64,000 bases of DNA. It comes from Pisaster brevispinus (Eukaryota > Echinodermata > Asteroidea > Forcipulatida > Asteriidae). Made by a program: the position numbers and the translations under genes. The stretch covers positions 684,501 to 748,500 of the forward strand of contig JAMKCF010000002.1 in the NCBI GenBank assembly GCA_023634235.1, given 5' to 3'. Below, piece after piece: positions 1-19,300 of the stretch. The stretch's first letter is position 1, and the number at the start of each line of letters is the position of its first letter. The notes beneath the pieces are model-generated. The model was given only the letters and a program-made list of their open reading frames with translations. It had not been told where the DNA came from and ran no database searches.

Positions 1-294
1 GGAGCTCTTGAACTGCCATTCAACTTGTTGAAATCCTGTAAAAAAATTAATGCAGGATGTCGACATCATAAAAGTAGGACGTCAACTTCCCGAGCTAAAT
101 TATTTTGGATGATGACATCGCAAAGTAAGATCTCGTCTGCTTTATACATTTTATCTTAGGACGTCGACATCATAAAGGAAGATATCGACTTCCCGAGATA
201 AATTATGTCGGGATGACAACATCCTGAATATGTCAAGAACCGAATTATCTCGGAATCTCAGCCAGTTGAAAGGTACTTCCAGATAAGAGCTCCG
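1..294. mobile_element. Second copy of the 40-bp-TIR foldback element, at the duplicated position
   Basis: Aligns with 14001-14376 with internal deletions and a degraded right arm. The window starts one base inside its left end. Its presence in the same intron of both copies dates the insertion before the gene duplication. Confidence 0.65.
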
Positions 295-386
295 CACACT
301 TATGATCTCTCGAAGAAAATACATTTAAATGTGTTTTCTTTTTGCAAATAAACGTAGTTATTTTCTTTTTTTACGATGTACATTAC

Positions 387-7684
<7,298 letters not shown>

Positions 7685-7938
7685 AATCACAGAAGTGGTT
7701 TTGCGACACGTCTACGGCAGAAACCCGACTTTTGGACAGGTTTTTAGACAGTTACCTTGTTTTGTTTTGTTTGGTTTTTTTTTTTTTTTTTTTTTTTTTG
7801 CTTGATTAAAATTAACCGAGAAGTCGTTATGACTTCGAAGTTAAGCTTGGCAGGCCTTTCTACCAAAAAGAGGTAATAATGAAAATCACTGTGCCAGATG
7901 AAAGACAGTCAAAGAATGATCATCATGGAAGTCGCTCC

Positions 7939-7946
7939 CTTTTATG
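7939..7946 (-). promoter_or_regulatory. Altered TATA box (CATAAAAG) of the partial paralogue
   Basis: At the position aligned with the TATA box of the other copy, the first T is replaced: CATAAAAG instead of TATAAAAG. The neighbouring bases are otherwise conserved. This would be expected to weaken TBP binding, so the two copies may differ in expression. Confidence 0.45.
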
Positions 7947-8059
7947 TCAGTTAAGCTCATGCGGTTGCGGTTGCTGATACAATATAATTTATTCATCAAC
8001 CTATGACCAGCGTAACCAGTTGAAGACGGTCCTCCGTGGGTATTCCCTGGCAATTCCTT

Positions 8060-8067
8060 TTACGTCA
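8060..8067. promoter_or_regulatory. CRE/ATF-like site upstream of the partial paralogue
   Basis: TTACGTCA, the counterpart of the site at 22794-22801, with the same spacing class to the kappaB decamer. Confidence 0.35.
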
Positions 8068-8120
8068 TCGTCATGATGAATAGAAAGGTGGCTAGAAAAT
8101 ATTTCCACCTTTGTACTGAA

Positions 8121-8130
8121 GGGACTTTCC
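8121..8130. promoter_or_regulatory. Candidate NF-kB site upstream of the partial EGF-Ig-TIR paralogue
   Basis: Exact GGGACTTTCC, 437 bp upstream of the start codon at 7684. It is the duplicated counterpart of the site at 22853-22862, and the flanking bases have diverged more than the decamer. Confidence 0.55.
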
Positions 8131-8210
8131 AGTACAGTCCACTAAGCAACGCATTTGACAGGGGCCAAACAATAGTTGGCAGAAATTCAATTCAAAACCA
8201 CGAGAGATTG

Positions 8211-10345
8211 AACTCTCTTTCCCCAGGGTCGCTCCGATTGCGCGACCAATGTTTACATGTTATCACGTGACGTATAGTGGGTGCTACGTCATCGCAGCTG
8301 ATGGCAAAGACGTGCAAAGACATGCAAAGACTATATATGCTGTGACCATCCATTCACCGAGAGTTGACTTAATTTTTATTTGTAGTAAATAAAAACACAG
8401 TTGTATGTTGTGACATTGATATAAATCCCGTTGCTTTTTCATAAAATAATTACCGGTATTCAAGCACAGAGGTTTTTTTTTTTAAAGTTATGCCATGAAG
8501 GTAGAATCCATGGTTATGCAGTGCCGGCGTTGGCTACGTTGCTCTGTAGCCACCCTGCACTGTATGCAACAGAGGAGTCCAAACTGCGATATAACCACCC
8601 GGTCTTTTGTTTGGAATGTAAATGATCACTGTAGTAAAAAAAGAACGCGTGGGAAAGGTGAGAGTTTAGCCTTGCGGAATTTCAAATAGACAAAGGAATC
8701 ATGCAGTTTTGTAAAGCCTTTTCTTTTGGATGATTTCAGCTCTAAAATATTGTGACATTCTTTTACTGAAAAGTACGTGATCGTAATCGTCCGTGTATAA
8801 AGCACCACATCGTGAAGTGACATTCATTCGTTGTAGAGTTTACAAGACTTACTGGAACCTGTGTTCTTCTGACTTTTTCAGCCACTCCGGAATGTTACAG
8901 TTTCTGGAATATTCTTCACATACCGATATTTTAAGACAAAAAAGTCTCGATCAAAACAAATGCAACAATCATCATGTAATTTACAACAACGGCACTTTCC
9001 TATGGAGGAGGACACCGTGCTTGTTGTTTTACACCCACTGTGGGTCACGTGACACATGACCCGGATAGTGTCGGGGCGCTTCTTCCAACACATTTTAATA
9101 ACAACAAAATAACCTGTACTGTGGCTCTGGAGAAGAAAAAAAAACGGAAACCGCAAATGAGCGCTGTTTGAAAAACTGTACTTCGAAATACTAAAGTTGT
9201 CGAAGAGATGGTTGAAATTAAATGCATGGCGCTAGCTGATCTGAAGTGGACCTCGTAAGGTCATCATTGCTAGATTGCAGGAACGGTTTGCAACTACGAT
9301 CAGATGTTTGTGACACTCACACTATAGGTTATAACTTTGATACAGACTTCAAACAGTGTTGTGCCCTTCTGCACAGACGCTTGTAAAGTTAACCAGAAGA
9401 TTTTCGGCGAACATTCCGAGAGTTTTACAAAACCATATCAAATATCTATGCGTGCAATTATGTTTTTGGATGGACTTATCAATATTTCAAAGCAATATTG
9501 AAAAGTGTCAATGGATATTTAATACGTAATACAAAACGAGAAACATACATGATATAAATATATAGGTACGTATGATACAACTATCTGGATTAAAGTGGCA
9601 AGCAATTACAAACATTTGCGACTAAATGTTCCATGAGGAATCTACCAAAGCCCTTTGAGCTTATCTAATTATCATCGATAGGTTTGTTAATTAAGTAACA
9701 ACGTTGATACAAACAAAATCAAATACTCAATGGTGTGAATAAAAGTTCACTCGGTTATAGGTTGTTTTTTGTTTTTTTACAAAGCTATGTAGTGCTTTTT
9801 CAGTATCGCAAAGTGTCAAATCGTATAATAAACCATTTATACAAAACGAGGTTTAAACATAGGAATACGGTATGATAAAATGGATCTAGGTAAGAAATTA
9901 TTATGATAATTTTCTGGTAATGAAACCAAGGATGCACCATCAGTGAACTGAATCAAATAACTGACAACTATTAAACATACTTATTGAGGCTATACTTTAT
10001 CTGAGGACTCCTCCGCCATTTTGGGAGTCATTGTCACTGTGTGTTATTCAGTGCTGTTCCGATTGTAGGCTACGCTGCGTTTGCTTTACCTAAAGACCGT
10101 ATGTACATGACGTCAGTTGAGTAGGGCGCCCTCGCGCTGAAGTCAAAGGGGGTTGTTCATTGGCCAATCCGGTGCGCCGCGCAGACAGAGCTGTGCTTTT
10201 CAATTGTTTCATTGCTTTACCTCTATATATATTTATGGCGGATGGATGACGTCGATGCATAGGGTCTAATGGCGTCCAAAATGGTGAGCGCTGCACCGTC
10301 ACTGCGCGTGGTGTGCGTGAAGGCAGTCAACGAACCATTTCATTC
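8211..10345. other. Spacer between the two receptor genes
   Basis: From the end of the duplicated 5' flank of the left gene to the stop codon of the right gene. No coding exon seen. The part near 10345 must contain the 3' UTR of the complete gene; an ATTAAA on the minus strand occurs near 9518, but nothing decides the cleavage site. A GC-richer patch at about 10100-10320 has a CRE-like TGACGTCA and a CATTGGCCAATC motif and could be a repeat or a bidirectional control region. Confidence 0.4.
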
Positions 10346-13300
10346 TTACACCGGTATCAACAACTCAACTTCTTCAAAATTGACATTCCCTACCCCCGGT
10401 TCATCATTGACCTCTTCCTCTCCACGAGGAAGATCATGAACCGGCTCTTCCAGTCCCAGAGGAAGCCTTGGCAATGATTCCCTCAGCAGTTTCCAAAACT
10501 GTTTTTCATCAGCTTCCCACTGTGCACCTCTCCCGTCTAAGACGGCACCGGGCCACGTGATGTAGGAGAGTGTATGGAGCAAGGTCTGGAGGTCTTCGGA
10601 GAGGTTTTCCAGGTTTCCAAGATTCTCCAAGATGACCGGGACGATGTCCATCTGACGGCGCAGCATCTGAAGAAGAGCTGCCTCGAATTCATATCGACAC
10701 CACTCACTCTCAACAAAGCCTGGAGTCAGGAGGAGAAGTGTCTTGCGGCTTCGACGAACTGCATCTGAGATGTTGTCAATAATACCTGATGGAAACAAAG
10801 ACAATATGTATAAACACTCCAGTTTTAATATCTCGACTTTCTTATCATGTTGCCTTCTAAGAGGACTTGGTTCTACTTACTTCTTCCTGGTAAGAAGAAT
10901 CGGTAATGGACGCAGACACGGTAACCATCTTGCTCCAATCTTGGAATGAGCTCCTGAACAACAAATTCCTCATCTGGAGTTCCACTCTTGTACGAGATAA
11001 ACACGTCAAAGTCTTTGTCATCTGAAATAGATGTAAACGAAGACAACCAATTATAAGGACAGTAATCCCATAAGTTGAAAAATGGCAGGTAGACTGTGAT
11101 TTTGAAAGTTAACAATCTGCTCACAGTTTTCAAAAATTGTTTTTTAAGGGAATTTTGCCTTTTTGACCCCAGCTCCAGATCAGGGCGCATATTCATAGAG
11201 TTATTTATTAGCAGAAAATATTGCTCAACAATTTTTTGCTTAGCAAAAATGGGCAGGATACCAGTCAAAATGGTACATGTTACATGGCATTTTGGCTGTT
11301 AACTTTAATCTGGTAAGCATAACGCAGCAGCTCTAAGAAAATGGGCCCTGTTGGAACTTCGTCCGACATTTTGAAGCCAATGACTTTCCAAATGAAGATG
11401 CAATTCAAGATGGCCGACCTGGCCTCAGCACTAACTAATCAAGTTTTCAAAATGATCGATTGGTAGACGTTTTATTAGACATCAGTTGTCCAGACAAGAT
11501 TACAAAACACAAATGTCATACCTTTAGTCTTATCTGTCTTTGCAGACCACCACAAGACAACTTCCTTACGGAAGCGATGAGCAAGAACGACTGAAAACAC
11601 CAGCATCAAGAGACACATGCCGCCTGCGACAGAAAATGCAGCAGTTGCTGCCGGTGTGAAGCCAGTCGCTGTGAAAATCAAGGTGTGTCATTTTAATCTT
11701 TAAAGTGTGAGGTTGGAAAAGAAACTCCAGGATAACACAAATGCAGGAAGGTTCCACTAGTTACTGGCTCCCTAGTATGAGCCTAAAAAGTTTAAATGTC
11801 GGGGGAGTGGTGTTGGAAACCTTTAGAACCTAGACAAGGCCGTCAACAAGACATTTTGAAACCTGCTACAAAGAACAGTTGACGTCACTTTATCAGAGAG
11901 TTATATCTAGGTAGGTTTGTATGTCTGTATAATTTTGTGCACAAATTATAATATGAGTGATATGAGTGAAAATATTTTTTTCAGTCCCGCAAAAAACTAA
12001 ACAACTCTGGGACCTGATATCCTCTTAGATAATGGAATAGTCCAGTCTAGGATATCAAGGACTCTGACCTCCCCAGGGCATTGCACTTGAGAGAAAACCG
12101 CAAATAAAATTAAAATGTAGGCCAACCATGACTTAGTGTTACCACTGCTCACTAATCGAAAGAATAACCGGTGGCCGCAAAAACTTACTTTATTTTTCAA
12201 TGGAGCGTTTACAGCCAAATTAAGTTGCACTCGATCCCATTTTGCTTTGAAAGCGGGCAAAGAAATTGACCTTACCTGTCACTTTCATCGAAGCGACATC
12301 GTCAGCTTGACCAATCTCATTCCAAACTCTGCACGTCAAGCTGGCAAGGTCATAGGTCATATCGATGTTCTTCAGATGGTAGGTATGACCAGTTGAGAAA
12401 TCAACCTGTGGTAGTTTGTTAGGCCGACTGAGAATCCACGTGTAGTTGGTTGGGTCTGGGTTGCCTTTGGTCCAACAGGTGATGTCTGCATCTTCTCCCG
12501 AAGTGAGTGAGATTGGGTTTGGGTTGATATCCACAATTGGTTCGTCTAGATTAGAAGAAATATCATTGGTTTGGTAAATCTGACTTTATTTTAGCTCCCG
12601 CCACAGAGACGTTCGGAAACTGTATATCTAATTGTGTGATACTTTGGAGTAGAGATGGTGTAACAATTTTGTTGAAGAAGTGGAGGTAATAAAAACAATC
12701 AATTATGTGACAGACACAAGCTCTAGTGTTTCTGATCAGCAGAGTGTGGGTTCGAGTCCCGGTCGTGGCCCTTGTAACCTTAAGCAAGATATTTTACCAT
12801 AAATGTTTTGTCCGCCGGAGGGGGCATTCAGCCATAGGTCGCGTTTACTAGGATTGTTAGCGCACAAAAAGAACCAAGAACCCATATCGTGAAACGAAGG
12901 GGTTAACTCTGGTGTTTCTGGTTCAAATAGCAAGCACCCATGTTAACAGGTTTCCTCAGGCTTGTGAGCTACAGTGATTAAGTTCACTTATTTGCCATCC
13001 TTGATTTCATTACCAGAAATATATAATAACAATAATAATCATCTACCTAATTATCCTTTTAAAAATCGCTCTCACATTTTACATCCAGTGAAGTAGACAG
13101 TTTTCTGCTTCCCACCCAAGCTGGGCTTTCCATGGCAACAGAGAGTGTCATCCCATCATCCTCACGGACAGGGACAAAGGTCAATGACGTGGTGACATCA
13201 AATGAGTACCGATCACCAGCTAGAGTGGTTACAGTTTTAGGTGATGGGATTTCCTGTCTCCCTTCTATAAACCATGTTACTGATGGCGTCGGTTTGATTG

Positions 13301-16300
13301 CAATCACTTGACACCGGAAAGTCACCTTGTGTCCAGAGACCGCGTGAGCAAGATTTGTGAAGGTGCATGTCGGTCTTGGATCGGCTGTAGAGGGAAAACA
13401 GATAGTTACTCTATAAGTAAAGCCAACCACACATTAACAATGCTGTAGTACTCAAACTCGGTACTCTTACTCGAGTACTACTCGAGTACCATTTGATGAT
13501 ACTCGTGAGAGCCTTGCTTCACAGGTTTACTCTGGTACTCGAGTTTACTTATGAGACATCCTTGGTATAGCATTAACAAAAACATGTCCTAATAAACTAA
13601 TAATGACGTCATTGATTGAAAGGGAAAGCATGCTTACATTGGACAATAAGGTTTGCCTCTGAATAGGTTAAGTCTGGTTCCTTGAAGGTGTATCCTACAT
13701 AACATCTGTACACGTCCTCATCTGAGAACTGCACATTATCAATATGAAGTTCAGAAACACCACCAGGGAGGTAGAGTATTCCGTAACGACCACCTTCATC
13801 CTTGATCTCTGAGGACGGTGGTTTGTTACCCTTGACCCATCTGATGGTCCCAGCTACCTCCTTGGTCTTACAGGTGAAGGTCACGTTTCTGTCGATGAGG
13901 GCGGTTTGGTTCTGAGGACCTTGTAGGAAAGGATCAGGAACAGCTGTCCATTGAAACAAAATTATGAAATGTCAATCAATTATATCAGATGTTGTTACTA
14001 CGGAGCTCTTGAACTGCCATTCAACTTGTTGAGATCCTGAAATAATTTAATGCAGGATGTCGACATCATAAAAGTAAGACGTCAACTTCCCGAGATAAAT
14101 TATGTCGGGATGACAACATCCTGGAGGTATAGCATGTTGACTTCCCGAGAAAATTCATCACGGGATGATACCATCCTGAATATGTCCAGAACCAAAGATA
14201 AATTATCTTTGGAAGACAAAGTCCTACTTTCAGGATGTTGTTATGCCAATCTACAGCTGGAATACGACATTCTTCTTTCAAGATCTCTGGATGTCGTCAT
14301 CTTACACTTATGACGTCATCATCCTGCAGTTTTATCTCAGGATCTCAACAAGTTGATGCCACTTTTGAGAGCTCCGTACTTCATGACCTCTCGAAAAAAT
14401 ATATTTACTTTTAAATAACTGATCGTTTTGCAAATAAACGTAGTTATTTTCCCTTTTTTACGATGTACATTACCTATAACTGTTACATTGACATGCTGTC
14501 TGTACACAGCGCCGTTGCCGTCATAGACTTCGCAGATGTAGCCTCCGTTTACGGTTGTGTTACTCGCTTCCACTTTAGTTGTTATAATAACAGGGCTAGA
14601 TCGAGGTTAAAAAACAAGTCAAGCGTATTTTAGTCTTTGTCAAGAAAACAAATACCGTCTCTAGTTCATCAACATGATTTAGCATTTTATGATTATTGTG
14701 TCAATCTTGCAAGAAGCGTCCTGTCAAAGCTGTTGGCAAAACAAGTTTGTTCATTTATATACTGAAGTAAAACTTTCCTGTGAAGCGGCACCAGACCGTG
14801 CTTTTGAGGCAGATCTTTGCGTTTTAAATTTGGCAATCCAAATGTTATTTTCACCAACAGAAACTTTACACACAGACTAATTATTTTTTCTCTTTCTGTA
14901 ACGGCTTGCAAATGACCCTACAGCGAGGGACCTGTCAACCTCGTTCCCAAGGGTAATCTATCTCGTCGTGCCATTTTTCCCCAGCATGTCTTACTCGTTT
15001 CGAGGGGTATCGGTAAGGCGCGCTGCCCACGTGTGTACGATGTGGCTAAGATAATGGAAATATTAAAATTATGTCAGCACGTGCTAACAGCTGCCCTTAC
15101 TGCAGGGTTTAAAACCCCGTAATATATATGACCACCAAACCAACCTTGGTTTGTAAGGGACCGTCTTCTCCTTTAATTCAGTAACCAAGGGTGTTGAGGT
15201 ACTGTCTTTGATCCAAGAGTAGTTTGTTGGTATCATCCCTTCTGTATTGCAGGTCAGATTGTGTGATGTTCCATATGGTACATACACCTGGTGGCGTTGT
15301 ACTCCGAGCCGTGGGGTATCTATTAATGGGGAAATTTAACAAAGCAGGTTTTTTCTTCAATAAGGACAGGAGTTGCAGTTTCAAGCCTTATTTTAAATCA
15401 CTTATTTTATTTATTTATTTATTACACATCAAATAGCACAATAGGCGCCAATAACAGAATGAATAGAAAATGAGAAGAAGTGTTCAGTTTTAGATGTGGG
15501 AAGTAAACCCCGATCGGGATAATCTACAGAATCAGGTAGAGACTGAAAACCCAATCCACCTGCAAAGCTTCGTCCTGAGGTGGAATTCGTTTTTTAGCAC
15601 TACATACGGACTGGGGACCTGAGAACAAAAGAGGTCCAGATAATGTAGGGACTTGAAACACTATGTGGACTTACACACGTCCACACAGTGTTTTTTCCAG
15701 TGTTGAAGAATGAGTTTTCCTTCATGTGTACAGAACAAAGGAATTTCCACAGAGTGACTGCAAAAGACCACAAGTGAATTCTTCAGAAAAGGGAATATTA
15801 CGCCAACAATAGCAGGACCCCACAAACTGGGTCAGTAAGGTTGGGTGCCCGTAGTGATAGTGAAACATGCATGTCACGGTATAGTTGTGTTACATATTTC
15901 TTTAGACGGTGTTTCAAATGCAATTGCAGCAGAATCGAAACTTGTCTTCTTCAATAGTTGAATTGGTTTCAAAGAGATCATTGCATCAGTTTTGGGTTTC
16001 ATTTTCACGAAAATACTCAGAAGAAGCCTTTATCATGTCACTAACGACAGTACGTCATTCATCGGTGCCTGTTTCGATCGAGCAATGCAGTTGCAATGGA
16101 TTTACACCATGGGCCTAGAATCTTTCGTAAACAGGAAGAGGTGACCGGGGTTTCAGAAGATCAGGGATGAGGGTCTAATGCGCATATTAAGTATACGTCA
16201 GCGGATCTAACGCCTTTGGTTCAGGCGCTGGGACTGAGCGAATTACACAATTAGCTCAGGGAGCGAGGTTGAAAAACCCCGGGTTATAATGCCTACATAA

Positions 16301-19300
16301 ATCGCTATTACAGACCTTTGTATTGCAACGTAAAGTGTGTTGCCAACAAAGGTAAGAAAACTACGGGAAGCCAGAAATGCAAAACAAAATAAGATAGCCA
16401 CAGTTTGTATAAACAATGTTACACAAAATATTCAAAAACAGTGGTGAACTTGTTTGAAACAAAGCAACCAATCACCAATCATGGGATGTACCTTCTTCTT
16501 TTTTTAATCGAAGGTTTGCAAAAATGTTGAATTTGGTCACAATATTTGTCATTTTATCTCAACAGGATTGAATGATTTGCTAAAACATATGGCCGTCCAT
16601 GCCAACCAGAGCGGTTTGTTTATCAACAATAGAAAGATCTATATAACTTACAAGTTGTGCTGGATATCTTGCATGGTGTAACCCCCCCCCCCCCCATTGT
16701 GTCTTTATTGTGTTCTGGGAAACTCATTATGCTTTATAAGGGGGGGGGAGTTAGGGGCGTTTTATACAAGAGGGAAGAGTATGTACATGTAGTAGTGTAG
16801 GAACATTGTGAGGGACACCCTCTGCTGCGTATTGGGCATGGCACGTGACTGCCTCCAATTCGTCAAGGAATAACACTTCATATGGCTATTTTTAGTACAA
16901 GGAAGAAGTTGAAAAGTCAATTGTTTCTTTTCTATTTCTATAGTTCCAGTTTCAGTTCGACAGATCAGATTGCTCTCTTTCGGGGAAACGAGTACACTAC
17001 CGTACTGCGTTTCTCACAGCTTCTGTTTGATAATAATGAATGCTGCTCGAACTTATGGGAATATTGCCATATTTTCTACCCACTAAAATGTTAGTTGAAA
17101 CCTTACAAGATTGTGCGCATTTTTTGGATATCGGTTTCCCCAACGAATATGACTACTAATACACCCAACGCTGGGTCCTTTTTAAATTTATTTACACAAC
17201 TGCAAAATGTGCCAAATACTTCAGTACAAGAGGACCTACGATTGCAAAATAAATCAACCCAGTTTGTGGGGTTTTAGTTTTGGGGGTGGGGGGTGGGGGG
17301 TATATGTAAGTGGCCCTGAAGGGACTACCTCAAACATACGTAAATAATTACGACAAAATTTACGACTTGTGTGAAACAAATTGACGCCTAAATCACTACA
17401 AAGTTTACGAATTTGGCCCAAGTCGTGAATAATGACGTCAATATGTTCAATGATGTCCCTTCATGGACACCATAGGTATGTGGTCAACGTGAACTTTCAT
17501 TTTAATACAAACAAACCACGGTTATGTTTTACGCAAGCTGTACTTACAGAGTTCGCAGCGAGGGCCTGTGAGCCCAGAGGGACACATACAAGCTCCATTG
17601 AAGCTATGACACTCAACCCCCTCGACACAAGAGCAAGTTTGGTTACAAAGTACACCATACCGCCCAGCTGGGCAACCTGAAAGAGTTAGACAAGAGATAC
17701 GGAAACAATATTGCTATTGTTTGGGAAACGGATAGAATCACAGAGAATAGTTCTGCATAGAGGTATGAAGTGGGAGAGAACGCATTTGGCAAGCAGGTTT
17801 ATATAATCACAAAGAATGGTTGCGAAGAGTTAATTGTGGGGGAAGGGGACGCATCTTGCAAAATCATTAAAAAATATTATTACGCCCTATAGGGTGTGAT
17901 CAAGCCTTTTTATTTAATTATAAATGGTGTATTATTATTATTATTATAATAATAAGTATTGTTAGGGTTGTTACAAATCGGCTAAAAATAAATGTGTTTT
18001 AAAAGGAAACACTTTTCCATCATATTGGGCATTTTGTCTATAAAAGCGTTTATTACAAATGGTTGGAAATTAAAGTAGAATATAATGGTTCACACAAACA
18101 TCCCTCAAAATTGTGTTGCTCTTTTTTTTGTATCTTTCTGTGAATACAGTCTTACCATTTATCTGAAATGTTAAGTTACAGTTGTACTTGGAGCCAGGAA
18201 TCTTGCCTAAAAGTGGAATACTGCAGATTATCTTGTGTTGTCCAACGGTAATGAAATCTGAGTGCCCAGCGAAGATGATACCATGCTGCCAAAATGACGG
18301 AAGACGGCTGAAGGCGTCATCCGGTTCCAGCTTGACACTATTGTAATATCGACTGTCTCCTACACAAACGAACATAATATCAACACTTATATGTACTTTG
18401 AACATGAGCTAAGACAAATAAGAAGACACTCAAAAACATGGGCTAGGGGTTAAAAGCGAACCAAATCACTTAATAAAAAGAGCAAGCCCCTCGTTAACAA
18501 AAGTGACTTCAACAACTGCATTGCCCTTGTTGAGGTATGATTGACATCAGAGGTGCAATGTTTGGTTTGGGCGTATACAGACAAATTTACCCAAAACTAA
18601 ATAGTGTCGTAGTATTGCGTCTACCAATGTCTCGAAATGGCTTATTTATTATTGAGCATCTCAAATTCTTTCAAATGAATACACACTCCTGATAAAGATA
18701 AACTTTAAATACTCTTCGGAAGACAATGCTGTAATTGTTTCTTTCTGTTTATGGTCAAGACAAAAAGACAACAAGAGTATCGCCCGTAAAGATGGCCGAC
18801 TTAACACTGTGTGACGTCACAGAAACTATCGATTGAATTTCAATCGTGAGATTTTTGGCTTAATTCACTAACAAACTGTTCATGTACAGAAACAGACGAG
18901 GCAGAAAAGGTTTTACATTATGCTGCAAAGGTCATTTTTAGTGTGTACATTGTGAAACAGCCACAGAGCTAACTCTTGTGAATGGACTGTGCAAGTCTTG
19001 CGCGTATTTGAACTTCCGGGACACAGGTGACCCCAACCATGTTGAGTTTTACGTGTGCGCGAAACTGTTTTTTCGCACTACTTTAGTTTAACGTAGTTTG
19101 TGGCTATACAAATTATATCATGCTGTTTGGAAAGTAAAACTTAATTATGAAATAATTATACGAAAGTAAAACATTTTTAACAAGTACGAAGAAAACCAGA
19201 CTTCACCTCCATTTCCGGTCCTTCTAACTAAATTTGCCCAACTGTCAGTCCTGTCATCGTTATACCTTTTTATAGGCTAATGGTCGCACAAATTCGGGCG

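Noticed and set aside
10090..10302. Promoter for a divergent gene just downstream of the TIR exon
   Set aside because: CCAAT and CRE-like motifs are present, but no exon on either side uses it and the region should be the receptor's 3' UTR.
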